Assembly: GCA_963804375.1 (NCBI GenBank)
Contig: CAWDQE010000015.1
Location: 620,001-684,000 of the forward strand
Origin: JANXQG01 sp963804375
GTDB taxonomy: Bacteria; Planctomycetota; Planctomycetia; Pirellulales; Thermoguttaceae
Length of the DNA: 64,000 nucleotides
Reading direction: 5' to 3'
This document shows positions 35,866-43,888 of this stretch, piece by piece. The notes under the pieces were generated by a model, which was not told the origin of the DNA, searched no databases, and saw only the letters and a program-made list of their open reading frames with translations. Every line of letters begins with the position of its first letter. Within the stretch, counting starts at the first letter, position 1. The position numbers were made by a program, and so were the translations under genes.

Positions 35866-37629
35866 ATGACGATCAGCGAGCTTCCCCACGATATCGAGAA
35901 TTGCCATGCGTCGCTGCAAAGGCAGGCGGCGACGATCGCTTCGCTTGAGGCAACCATTGCTTCGCTTGAGGCAACGATCGCATCGCAGGCCGGGAATCTC
36001 GAAGAGCTCACGACCGAGATGGAGAAGATGCGGAAGCTCTTGAGCCATCTCGTCAACGGCCATCGCAGCGAGAAACGGATCCTCCCGGCCGAGAACCAGG
36101 CCATTCTGCCCTTCGAGAACAGCGAGGAGTTCCAGGCGGCCCGGGCAGAAGCGGAGGCCCAGGCCGCCACGATCGTGCAGACCTACACGGTCAAACGGAC
36201 CGCCGCCAGGAAGAAGCGGGACGAATCGCTGCCCGCGCATCTGCCGCGAAGAGAAGAGATCGTCGAAGCGGATGAGACGTTAAAGAATTGCGCGACGCAC
36301 GGCGAGCGGAAAGTGATCGGCTATGACAAGACCGAGACGCTGATCTACGAACCGCCGAAGCTGTACGTACTGGCCAAGCTGTATCCGAAGTTTGCCTGCG
36401 AGGGCCATCCCGACTGCGGCATCGCCTCTCCGCCGCGTCCGACTTCGCTGGTGGAAGGCGACCGTTACGACACCAGTGTGGCCGCGGCGGTAGTCGATGC
36501 CAAGTGGTTCCAACACCTGCCGATCTACCGGCACCAGGACCTCTTCGCCAGCAGCGGCTGGACGCCCAGCCGCTCGACGCTGCTGAACCTGGTGGGCCAG
36601 GTTGATTTCGTGACCATGCCGCTGGTGGTGTACATGACTCGCCTGGTGCAGCAGGACGTGGGCGTCGGCATCGACGACACCAGTTGCCGCATGCTCCTGC
36701 CGAGGGATCCGCCGCTGGCCGTTCCCGGCGATGCGAAGAGCCTGCGTCTGGCGGAGAAGATCGCCGAGACGCGGGCCAAGGGCGACTCGAGTCTGCTGGC
36801 GAAGATGTGGGGCTACATGGGGCTCTACTCGGCGCCGTACAACATCTTCGACTTCCGCGTATCGCGGCACCGCGACGGGCCGGACGACTTCTTCCGCAAC
36901 AGCCGCTGCACTGTGCAAGGAGATTGCTTCTCGGGCAACTTGAGCGTCGTGATTCACAGCGACGACCGCTTGACGTTCTCCGCCTGCTGGTCGCACGCGC
37001 GGCGCAAGGTGGTGGAGGCCGAGACGTACCCCAAGGAATGCGAAGTGCTGCTGGGCATGATCCAGGCGTTGTACGACATCGAGACCCGCGGGAAGGACCT
37101 TTCCTGGCAAGACCGTCAGACGCTGCGCGAGCGGGAATCGACGGTGGTGCTGGAGGCGATCCGCGGTTGGCTGGACACCAGGCCCTTGCAGGACGTGTTG
37201 CCCAAGAGCGACTTCGCGGAGGCGTTGCGGTACATCCGCAACCACTGGAAGGAGCTCAACGTCTACGTGCGGGACGGCCGCATCCCGATCGACAACAATC
37301 TGGTCGAGCAGTTGATGAAGCAGGTGGCGATGGGCCGCAAGGCGTGGCTGTTCGTCTGCAGCATGGCGGGAGGCGAGCAGAGCGCGCGGATGATGACGCT
37401 TGTGAGCAGTGCGCGGCGGCACGACCTGGACGTCCGGACCTATCTCAAGGACGTGCTGGACCAGTTGCTGGCGGGCTGCACCGATTACCACCGGCTGCTG
37501 CCGGATGTCTGGAAGCAAAGCCATCCGGAGGCGGTCCGACAGTACCGGGTGGAAGAGCGTCGGGACAAGGCCGAGCGGAAGCAGCTCGAAGCCGCCCGGC
37601 GCCGTCTGGCCGCCCGCCGCTCCCCCTGA
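35866..37629 (+). CDS. tnpC: IS66 transposase TnpC
   Basis: 587 residues from the ATG at 35866. Coiled-coil N-terminus with the SLEATIA tandem, zinc-ribbon-like cysteines, and DDE core with GIDDTSCRMLLP, HSDDRLTFSACWSHARR and IDNNLVEQLMKQVAMGRK. The C-terminus ends KQSHPEAVRQYRVEERRDKA and an Arg-rich helix, which is the reading lost in copy 1. This copy is therefore the better candidate for the active transposase and could supply transposase to both elements. Confidence 0.92.
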   Translation: MTISELPHDIENCHASLQRQAATIASLEATIASLEATIASQAGNLEELTTEMEKMRKLLSHLVNGHRSEKRILPAENQAILPFENSEEFQAARAEAEAQAATIVQTYTVKRTAARKKRDESLPAHLPRREEIVEADETLKNCATHGERKVIGYDKTETLIYEPPKLYVLAKLYPKFACEGHPDCGIASPPRPTSLVEGDRYDTSVAAAVVDAKWFQHLPIYRHQDLFASSGWTPSRSTLLNLVGQVDFVTMPLVVYMTRLVQQDVGVGIDDTSCRMLLPRDPPLAVPGDAKSLRLAEKIAETRAKGDSSLLAKMWGYMGLYSAPYNIFDFRVSRHRDGPDDFFRNSRCTVQGDCFSGNLSVVIHSDDRLTFSACWSHARRKVVEAETYPKECEVLLGMIQALYDIETRGKDLSWQDRQTLRERESTVVLEAIRGWLDTRPLQDVLPKSDFAEALRYIRNHWKELNVYVRDGRIPIDNNLVEQLMKQVAMGRKAWLFVCSMAGGEQSARMMTLVSSARRHDLDVRTYLKDVLDQLLAGCTDYHRLLPDVWKQSHPEAVRQYRVEERRDKAERKQLEAARRRLAARRSP

Positions 37630-37804
37630 CGCCCCGGCCCCCCGGCCGGACATGGTGCTGCTGACCGCTCGCGAGGCGAGAGAAGGTGCATTATGAACCG
37701 ATTACTGTGGTTGGTTTCGCGTTGCCAGGACTCAGTAGCGGGATTCTTGGGAATCCTAGTCTACTTGGGCAGGGCCACCCGGCCCGGCGTAGCCAGCGTA
37801 TGGC

Positions 37805-38230
37805 TCACGACTCTTCCTCGTCGGCCCACATTCGGTTTTCCTCTTCACAGTCCGCGGCGTTCTGGGCGAGTTCCGCGGGGTCGTCCGAGCCGATGGGATC
37901 GGGAGCGAAGAGTCGCAAACGATTCAAGATTTCCAGGGCGGCTTTGACGTCGCCTTCATCGATCGCCTTTTCAATGCAGCCGGCGGCTTTTGCCGCCAGG
38001 CGCTCCAGACTGCCGCACGTGGCGCGGCGCATTTCGCGGCGGCGAAGGTTCCACTCCGCCTGGAAAGCGAAGTCGTTGTGCAGCCAGCGGTGGACGGTGC
38101 CGCGATCGACACCGGCCGCTGCCGCGGCGGCGGTGATCGTCTTGCCGGCAAGCATCGCCTCAACGGCTAGGATCTTGGCCGGCGTGAGGCTCTCCAGGGT
38201 TGCAGGTTCTTGCGTTTCGTTGCACGGCAT
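37805..38230 (-). CDS. Small helix-turn-helix protein, phage terminase-small-subunit-like
   Basis: 141 residues from the ATG at 38228-38230, which has a strong GGAAGGAG ribosome-binding site. Longer upstream readings lack one. Residues ~15-50 form a helix-turn-helix (SLTPAKILAVEAMLAGKTIT, then AAAAAGVDRGTVHRWLHND). A helical middle (FQAEWNLRRREMRRATCGSL) and IEKAIDEGDVKAALEILNRL follow, then an acidic tail (CEEENRMWADEEES). This pattern is seen in phBC6A51-type and terminase small-subunit-like proteins, which are frequent as solitary genes in Planctomycetes. A consensus promoter (38321-38349) drives it, with a divergent promoter and a dyad operator behind it. It may be a DNA-binding regulator or prophage leftover. 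Confidence 0.7.
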   Translation of the reverse strand: MPCNETQEPATLESLTPAKILAVEAMLAGKTITAAAAAAGVDRGTVHRWLHNDFAFQAEWNLRRREMRRATCGSLERLAAKAAGCIEKAIDEGDVKAALEILNRLRLFAPDPIGSDDPAELAQNAADCEEENRMWADEEES

Positions 38231-38320
38231 GGGGAATCTCCTTCCAAGAGTGAGCGGACCGGCTGTCTCCCGGCGGCCCCTGGCCGCCAGGGCAACGGTC
38301 CCGGATAATCGCATTCCTAG

Positions 38321-38349
38321 AGTATACATAAGTACACATCTCGTGTCAA
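38321..38349 (-). promoter_or_regulatory. Sigma70-type promoter for the HTH gene
   Basis: On the minus strand TTGACA (38349-38344), 17-base spacer, TATACT (38326-38321). Full -35 consensus and ideal spacing, about 90 bases before the HTH gene start. Confidence 0.8.
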
Positions 38350-38364
38350 GGGGCTGCTTCGCAA

Positions 38365-38384
38365 AAACGGAATTTGTTCCGTTT
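38365..38384. promoter_or_regulatory. Dyad-symmetric putative operator between divergent promoters
   Basis: AAACGGAATTTGTTCCGTTT: 8-bp perfect arms around TTTG, lying 15 bases upstream of the leftward -35 and about 55 bases upstream of the rightward -35. A natural binding site for a dimeric regulator, possibly the HTH protein encoded next to it. Confidence 0.6.
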
Positions 38385-38440
38385 GCAAAGGAAAAGACAA
38401 AACAACCGAATAAATTCCGCGCTGAAGAGCGATCCGGGTA

Positions 38441-38469
38441 TTGACACGCGATGGAAACATTGGTATACT
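38441..38469 (+). promoter_or_regulatory. Sigma70-type promoter firing rightward
   Basis: TTGACA (38441-38446), 17-base spacer, TATACT (38464-38469). The expected transcript starts near 38476 and first meets ATGTCCCGCGCGACGTTCC at 38488, a 23-codon ORF. No convincing protein gene follows, so the product may be a small peptide, a regulatory RNA or the start of a deleted operon. Confidence 0.75.
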
Positions 38470-38702
38470 ACAATACAGACGTACACATGTCCCGCGCGAC
38501 GTTCCTTGCCTGCGTCGCGGTAACGGCCAAAGCCCGCGCCCAGAAAATGGCTTCTTGATCACTCGCCCTCAAAATCTCAAGTGACTCATGTGCGACGATC
38601 GAGGAGAAGACCCGGAGTTGTCCAGCGGCCGGACGCACAATAGTCCTCGGGGTACCCGCAAGCGGGTCGCCAGGAACGACCGACGGAAGACATTGAAAAA
38701 GT

Positions 38703-38729
38703 GTTGCATTTCGTTGCATTTTGTTGCAT
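38703..38729. repeat. Three direct GTTGCAT repeats at exact 10-bp spacing
   Basis: GTTGCAT begins at 38703, 38713 and 38723, so the copies face the same side of the helix. Iteron-like; possible binding sites for a regulator or replication protein. The region 38477-38800 otherwise has no supported gene (a 71-codon ORF at 38588 lacks family features). Confidence 0.5.
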
Positions 38730-38807
38730 CCGAAGGGCAATACCCACCCATCTGGTTGTATTTATATAATCTATTGGGGTTATATGATGGGCTGCCACGC
38801 TAAACGA

Positions 38808-38919
38808 CCTTTCGCGATTCTGGGACGCTCGACGGTGTCCGGGTGGGACAAGGTCGTGCCAATCATGGTGGGCCGTCGCAAACCGGTCAACCTTCAATTC
38901 TTGACCGACGCAGAAATAA
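38808..38919. repeat. Dispersed repeat, second copy (first part)
   Basis: CCTTTCGCGATTCTGGGACG and GGTGTCCGGGTGGGA, then CGCAAACCGGTCAACCTTCA, match 9735-9785 and 10070-10111 in the same order. It ends in GAAATAA (38913-38919), which is repeated at 39034-39040. Confidence 0.75.
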
Positions 38920-39033
38920 GAATGACCCGCTAAGATTACAAAACGATGTAGGTCAGGCTTTCCAGCCTGACAGAAAACCGGACGAGGTCAGGCTGGAAAG
39001 CCTGACGTACTTGATATTCTGGCGGGTGGTTGA
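38920..39033. mobile_element. MITE-like 114-bp insertion containing a palindrome
   Basis: Absent from the homologous repeat at 10105-10111, where GAAATAA is continuous. Here GAAATAA is duplicated (38913-38919 and 39034-39040), as expected for a 7-bp target duplication. The insert holds a hairpin with 24-base arms 38948-38971 and 38987-39010 (GTAGGTCAGGCTTTCCAG type, one mismatch); each arm is itself nearly palindromic. Terminal repeats are weak (GACCCGC versus GGCGGGT). No coding capacity. Confidence 0.65.
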
Positions 39034-39087
39034 GAAATAACGGTAGACCGCGACCGCCGGCCCACCAGCGCGTCGGCGACCAAGCCG
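39034..39087. repeat. Dispersed repeat, second copy (second part)
   Basis: GAAATAACGGTAGACCGCGA and the following CCCACCAGCGCGTCGGCGAC block match 10105-10158. Further right, GCGAAAGGTCATTTAGGG near 39155 is an inverted piece of the 38808 block. Confidence 0.75.
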
Positions 39088-39180
39088 ACCGGGCTACGCA
39101 CGGTGCCCGTCGGTGCCCGCCGTCCGACCCTACACGCATCTGCGTCCCAGGATTGCGAAAGGTCATTTAGGGAGGTGCCC

Positions 39181-39242
39181 GTAGGATGGGCCGAGTTCTA
39201 CGAGTCCCACCAAGAACGCTCGTTTCACTCGGCCCACCCTAC
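39181..39242. repeat. Palindromic repeat (GTAGGATGGGCCGAG type)
   Basis: Arms GTAGGATGGGCCGAG and CTCGGCCCACCCTAC (one mismatch) separated by ~32 bases that include a second inverted pair (ACGAG/CTCGT). Related half-copy at 7638-7660. The remaining bases to 39415 show nothing else but a GGGAGGAG ribosome-binding site for the next gene. Confidence 0.7.
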
Positions 39243-39415
39243 TTGGGTCGCGCCGAGGCCGCTTACGTCTGAATCGTAGCCGTCGCGTGCGCCTCCGAGC
39301 ACTCCTCCGGCGCGACCGCTGGCAGATCGGCCCCGAACAGCGTATCCTGGATGGAAGGTGTATCGGGACTTCAAGGTTCTAAGACTTGGGCCGGGTAGCC
39401 GGCCGGGAGGAGAAG

Positions 39416-41881
39416 ATGAGACGAAGTTGCATTTGGGCGATCGGGCTGGCATCCGTGCTGGCGTGGGTGAATCTGGTGGACGCCCAGGAGCGAGCGAAGC
39501 AGCCGGCTGAGCCGAAGCTCCCTGAGGGCGTCAAGGTCCTGCGTGATCTGTCCTACGTCGAGGGCGGCCACGAGCGGAACCGCCTTGATCTCTATCTGCC
39601 CGAAAAGGCGGAAGGCCGGCTGCCGCTGGTGGTCTGGATCCACGGCGGGGCCTGGCGGGCGGGCAACAAAGACCGCTGCCCCGCCGTCTACCTGGTTGGC
39701 AAAGGCTACGCCGTGGCCAGCATCAACTATCGACTGAGCCAACATGCCGTCTTCCCGGCCCAAATCGAAGACTGCAAAGCGGCCATCCGCTGGCTGAGGG
39801 CCAATGCCGCCAAACACCACCTCGACCCGGACCATATCGGCGTCTGGGGGGAATCGGCCGGCGGCCACCTGGTCGCCATGCTCGGCACCACCGGCAACGT
39901 CAAGGATCTTGACGGCACGGGCGGGAACCTCGATCAGTCGAGCCGGGTGCAGTGCGTCGTCGACTGGTTCGGTCCCGCGAACCTGGCGACGATGGGCAGG
40001 CAGGCCGACCAGCCCGACACGCCTGTGGCGCAACTCATCGGCGGCCCCGTCCAGGAGAATCCGGAGAAAGCCCGCAAGGCCAGCCCGTTGACCTACGTCA
40101 GCAAGGACTCGGCGCCTTTCCTGATCATGCACGGCGACCAGGACGACGTGGTGCCGCTGGCCCAGAGCGAGGCGCTCGCCGCGGCCTTGAAGAAGGCGGG
40201 CGTGGAGGTCACGCTGCAAGTCGTCAAAGGCAATAAGCACGGAGGGCCGGGATTCGGCAGCCCGGAGAGCCGCAAGCTCATCGACGACTTCTTTGCCCGG
40301 CACCTCGGCAAGGACCGGGGCACCCGCTTGCGGGTCACGGAAAAGGCGGAGGCACAAGCGGCGCAGAAACCGCGCGTCGCCATGACGATTTCCAAAGAGA
40401 CGACCTACATCACCGAGCCCTTGCGCAGCGATGGGTACGTCAACTACGTGGCCGCGTTGAATCAGCGTCTCCGCGAGGGCGTGACGCCCGAGAACAACGC
40501 CGCCGTGCCCTTCCTGAAGGCCATGGGGCCAGGCGAGATCGGCCCGCAGTATCGCGACGAGTATTTCCGGCTGCTCGGCATCGGGCCGCTCCCGGAGAAA
40601 GGCGACTATTACGTCGATGCCGACAAGTACGCCAAGGCATCCAAAGACGCGGGAAGGCCCGTCACGGGAGAAGAGGAAAAGCAAGGGCAAGACATCTATA
40701 CCGCGCAAGTGACCCCGGCCATGAAGCGGGCCTGGTCGAAGAAGGAGTTCCCGCTGCTGGCCGGCTGGCTGGCCGCCAACGAGAAACCGTTGGCATTATT
40801 GGTCGAGGCCTCGAAACGTCCGCGGCGGTACGATCCGCTCTATCCCGAGAATGGCAGCGTGCTCGCGGCCCTCTTGCCGCAGTTGAACCAGTACCGAGAG
40901 GCTGCGCGGGTTTTGACGGCACGCGCGATGCTCCGCGTGGACGAAGGCAAGCTGGACGAGGCCTGGGCGGACCTGCTGGCCTGCCACCGCCTGGCGAGAC
41001 TCGTGGGCCAGGGATCGACGTTGATCGACGCGTTGGTCGCCATTGCCATGGACAGGCTGGCCTGTGGCGGCGACCAGGGGTTGTTGCAGGCGCGGCTCAC
41101 TCCGGCCCAGATTGCCAGGATGCGGGCCGACCTCGACAAGCTGCCTCCGCTGCCCAAGATGGTTGACAAGATCAACGTGGCCGAGCGGTTCATGTTCCTG
41201 GACTGCGTAGGCATGATTGCCCGTGACGGGTTCCGCGCCATGAGCGGATTGAGCGGCCCCGCCAAACCCGAGGGGTTGTTCGATATGCTGGCGGACTCGG
41301 CGGCCAGGATGATGATCGATTGGGACCAGATTCTGCGCATGGGCAATTCCTGGTACGATCGGATGGCCGAAGCCTGCGGCAAGCCCGTACGGGCCGAGCG
41401 CGCGGCGGCGATGGACAAGATCGAAGGCGAACTTAAGAAGCTGGCTGCCAAGGCCAAGGATTGGAAATCGCAGGGCCTGTCGATGCTGGGCAACCCGCGG
41501 TCGGCGCTTTCAGAGCGGATCGGCCAGATGTTCGTGTCCCTGCTTCTGCCGGCGGTCGGGGCGGCCGTCGGCGCCGAGGACCGCGGGACCATGCAGTTCG
41601 AGGTGACCAGGCTCGCCTTCGCCGTGGCCGCTTATCACGCCGACCGCGGCACGTACCCGGAGAAGCTCGCGGACCTCGTGCCGAAGTACGTCGCCGAAGT
41701 GCCCAAGGACATCTTCAATGCCTCCGATCTGCACTACCGGCAGGAAGGCGGCGGCTATCTGCTCTACAGCGTCGGTCGCAACGGCAAGGACGACGGCGGC
41801 AAGGGCTACGACGATCGCAAAGAGGGGGAAGTAGAAGACTGGGACGATCTGTCCGTGCGAGTATCGGCGCCGCGGAAGTAG
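39416..41881 (+). CDS. Secreted alpha/beta-hydrolase (esterase) fused to a planctomycete-type C-terminal region
   Basis: 821 residues. The ATG at 39416 follows GGGAGGAG and gives a signal peptide (MRRSCIWAIGLASVLAWVNL). Residues ~35-295 are an esterase/lipase of the BD-FAE/HSL kind: oxyanion motif HGGAW (~74), nucleophile GESAGG (~145), Asp in HGDQDD (~240) and His in GNKHGG (~275), so the triad is complete. From ~320 (TISKETTYITEPL, then AALNQRLREGVTPENNAAV) it continues as a helical region that I know as a stand-alone planctomycete protein. It ends in a pseudopilin-like module (AAYHADRGTYPEKLADLVP, GGGYLLYSVGRNGKDDGG). No frame break is visible at the junction. The fusion suggests the esterase is tethered to an envelope-associated partner. 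It probably de-esterifies glycans or lipids. Confidence 0.82.
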   Translation: MRRSCIWAIGLASVLAWVNLVDAQERAKQPAEPKLPEGVKVLRDLSYVEGGHERNRLDLYLPEKAEGRLPLVVWIHGGAWRAGNKDRCPAVYLVGKGYAVASINYRLSQHAVFPAQIEDCKAAIRWLRANAAKHHLDPDHIGVWGESAGGHLVAMLGTTGNVKDLDGTGGNLDQSSRVQCVVDWFGPANLATMGRQADQPDTPVAQLIGGPVQENPEKARKASPLTYVSKDSAPFLIMHGDQDDVVPLAQSEALAAALKKAGVEVTLQVVKGNKHGGPGFGSPESRKLIDDFFARHLGKDRGTRLRVTEKAEAQAAQKPRVAMTISKETTYITEPLRSDGYVNYVAALNQRLREGVTPENNAAVPFLKAMGPGEIGPQYRDEYFRLLGIGPLPEKGDYYVDADKYAKASKDAGRPVTGEEEKQGQDIYTAQVTPAMKRAWSKKEFPLLAGWLAANEKPLALLVEASKRPRRYDPLYPENGSVLAALLPQLNQYREAARVLTARAMLRVDEGKLDEAWADLLACHRLARLVGQGSTLIDALVAIAMDRLACGGDQGLLQARLTPAQIARMRADLDKLPPLPKMVDKINVAERFMFLDCVGMIARDGFRAMSGLSGPAKPEGLFDMLADSAARMMIDWDQILRMGNSWYDRMAEACGKPVRAERAAAMDKIEGELKKLAAKAKDWKSQGLSMLGNPRSALSERIGQMFVSLLLPAVGAAVGAEDRGTMQFEVTRLAFAVAAYHADRGTYPEKLADLVPKYVAEVPKDIFNASDLHYRQEGGGYLLYSVGRNGKDDGGKGYDDRKEGEVEDWDDLSVRVSAPRK

Positions 41882-41890
41882 TAGCCGCGC

Positions 41891-42136
41891 AGGCCGGAAC
41901 AAGCGTGCGCAGTTCCGGCATGTATTGGCCCCTGGCGATCCAATGCGGATCGTCCCCCGTGCGTGTTTTTTTCGCGAAGCCGCAGACGCTAAGGACCGGC
42001 GAATCATTACGTGTCAGTAGCAGGCACACGCCGTGTGCCGGTTTCCGCACACGGCGTGTGCGGACTACATTGGAAAACACGACAGTTATTGATGCGCCGG
42101 CCCTAATGCCGGAACTGCGCAAGCTTGTTCCGGCCT
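41891..42136. terminator. Nested inverted repeats between convergent genes
   Basis: Arms 41891-41920 and 42107-42136 (AGGCCGGAACAAGCGTGCGC type) are reverse complements over 30 bases with one mismatch. Between them lie two perfect small palindromes, GGCACACGCCGTGTGCC (42023-42039) and CCGCACACGGCGTGTGCGG (42045-42063). Located between the esterase stop and the zwf stop, it is well placed as a bidirectional terminator or insulating structure. A partial relative of the arm occurs near 1803-1830. Confidence 0.55.
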
Positions 42137-42154
42137 ACAACTCTGCGATCCGCA

Positions 42155-43750
42155 TCACGGTTGCCGCCAGGGGGCGCAACAGCCATTGGTCAAGCAATCG
42201 GCCTCGCGCGGCCCCCAGCTTCCGGCAACATAGGTGGCCAGGCCCTTGCTCCCGGCGTCCTCCCAGGCGGTGAGAATCGGCGTGGCGAACTCCCAGGCGG
42301 CCTCGACCTCGTCGGCGTTCATGAACAGCGTGCGGTCGCCCCGCAAGGCATCCAACAACAGCCGTTCGTAGGCCTCGGGCAGCGACTTGCTGAACGACTG
42401 GCCGTAGTCGAAATCCATCTGCATGGCCTGCAAGTCGATGTTCATCCCCGGCCGCTTCGTGGAGAAGGTCAAGTGGATGCCTTCGTTGGGCTGGATGCGG
42501 AAGGAGATCACGTTGGGCCGCGCGGCGGCCAGATCGCACTGGTCGCCCTCGCACTCCACCGTGCGAAACAGGCTCAGCGGCGGCTGCTTGAAATGGACGG
42601 CCACTTCCGTCACCCGCCGGGCCAGGCACTTGCCCGTCCGCAGCAGGAAGGGCACGCCGGACCAGCGCCAGCTTTCCACCGTGGCGCGGAGGGCCACATA
42701 GGTCTCCGTGACCGAATCCGCGGCCACGCCCTCTTCCTGCCGGTAACCGACCACGGGCCGGCCTTTGACCGTGCCGGCCTCGTACTGGGCCCGCACCACG
42801 TGGCGGGCTACCTGCGAATCGATCCAGGCGGGCAACTGCCGCAGCACTTTCAACTTGGCATCGCTGATGTCGCGGGCCTTCATCGTGGCCGGCGGTTCCA
42901 TGGCCACCAGCGCGAGGATTTGCAGCAAGTGGTTCTGCACCACGTCGCGAAGCGCCCCGGCGCGATCGTAGAAGGCCCCGCGGCGCCCTTCCATGCCCAC
43001 GGTCTCCGCGGCCGTGATCTGGATGTGATCGACGAACTGCCGGTTCAACAGCGGCTCGAAGATCGCATTGCCGAAGCGGAAGGCCAGCAGGTTCTGCACG
43101 GTTTCCTTGCCCAGGTAGTGGTCGATGCGGTAGATCTGATGCTCGTGGAGCTGCTTGAGGATGTGAACGTTCAATGCTCGAGCGGTCGTCAGGTCGCGGC
43201 CGAACGGCTTCTCGATTACCACGCGTATCCAGGCCTGGCCGTCGGGCTCGGCCGCCATGCCGGCACTCGAGAGACTGTCAATGACGGGGGCGAAGAAATC
43301 GGGATCGGTGGCCAGGTAGAAGAGACGGTTGCCGGGCAGCCGCCGCTGGCGTTCCAGGTCCTCGATCCGCTGCCGCAGAGAGTGCATGCCTTCCAGGTTG
43401 CCGAAATCGGCGCGGTGATAGAAGAGCCGTGCGAGAAACTCCTGCAGCATATTGGATTCCGCTGCCGAGTCGGGACGGAACTTCGCCAGGGCCTGCCGGA
43501 CGTCGTCGCGGAACTGATCGTCGGTCTTCACGCGCCGGCCGACGCCGATGATCGCCAACTCTGCCGGGAGGTACCCGCCTTGGTCTAGACTCAACAACGC
43601 AGGCAGGAGTTTCCGGGCCGTCAGGTCGCCGGTGGCGCCGAAGATCACCATCACCGCTGGCTGCACGAGCGGCTTCTGACCGATCGGCAAGACCCCAGAA
43701 TCAGAGGAAACCTGCGGCTCGGTATGGACGGATGCGTAAACCGTGGACAT
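42155..43750 (-). CDS. zwf: Glucose-6-phosphate 1-dehydrogenase
   Basis: 531 residues from the ATG at 43748-43750, preceded by AAAGGAA. Oxidises glucose 6-phosphate to 6-phosphoglucono-1,5-lactone with reduction of NAD(P)+, the first step of the oxidative pentose phosphate pathway, in the cytoplasm. Visible motifs are the Rossmann signature FGATGDLTARKLLPAL (~35), the substrate-binding and catalytic block RIDHYLGKETVQNLLAFRFG (~205), FGNAIFEPLLNRQFVDHIQI and a typical C-terminal beta domain (RTGKCLARRVTEV). An N-terminal extension of ~25 residues is slightly longer than usual. It lies 138 bp downstream of pgl on the same strand, so the two consecutive enzymes are probably co-expressed. Confidence 0.96.
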   Translation of the reverse strand: MSTVYASVHTEPQVSSDSGVLPIGQKPLVQPAVMVIFGATGDLTARKLLPALLSLDQGGYLPAELAIIGVGRRVKTDDQFRDDVRQALAKFRPDSAAESNMLQEFLARLFYHRADFGNLEGMHSLRQRIEDLERQRRLPGNRLFYLATDPDFFAPVIDSLSSAGMAAEPDGQAWIRVVIEKPFGRDLTTARALNVHILKQLHEHQIYRIDHYLGKETVQNLLAFRFGNAIFEPLLNRQFVDHIQITAAETVGMEGRRGAFYDRAGALRDVVQNHLLQILALVAMEPPATMKARDISDAKLKVLRQLPAWIDSQVARHVVRAQYEAGTVKGRPVVGYRQEEGVAADSVTETYVALRATVESWRWSGVPFLLRTGKCLARRVTEVAVHFKQPPLSLFRTVECEGDQCDLAAARPNVISFRIQPNEGIHLTFSTKRPGMNIDLQAMQMDFDYGQSFSKSLPEAYERLLLDALRGDRTLFMNADEVEAAWEFATPILTAWEDAGSKGLATYVAGSWGPREADCLTNGCCAPWRQP

Positions 43751-43888
43751 CGTATATTCCTTTCGTGTGGATGCGTAATTCTTTTCAACCAGCCCCCAAA
43801 ACGTCAAGAGTGCGGCAAGCAGGTCCCTCCTGCCGGAAGGGACTATTGTGGTCCAAATCGCTCGAAAAACTTTGGGCCCTCGACTGGG

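Larger units (their letters stand above)
34846..37672 (+). mobile_element. IS66-family insertion sequence, copy 2
   Basis: 2827 bp, same ends and genes as copy 1 (13508-16335), differing by scattered substitutions and one base in length. Flanked by the exact 8-bp target duplication GAGGCGAG (34838-34845 and 37673-37680). Inserted in the spacer downstream of the large TPR gene. After the element the spacer continues AGAAGGTGCATTATGAACCG, which may be the start of a displaced gene leader. Confidence 0.95.

Noticed and set aside
37693..37947. 84-codon ORF starting right after IS66 copy 2
   Set aside because: First residues could be an old gene leader, but the rest is the complement of the HTH gene; no family features.
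38588..38803. 71-codon ORF downstream of the rightward promoter
   Set aside because: Composition and order look random; it overlaps the GTTGCAT iterons. Not called without evidence of conservation.
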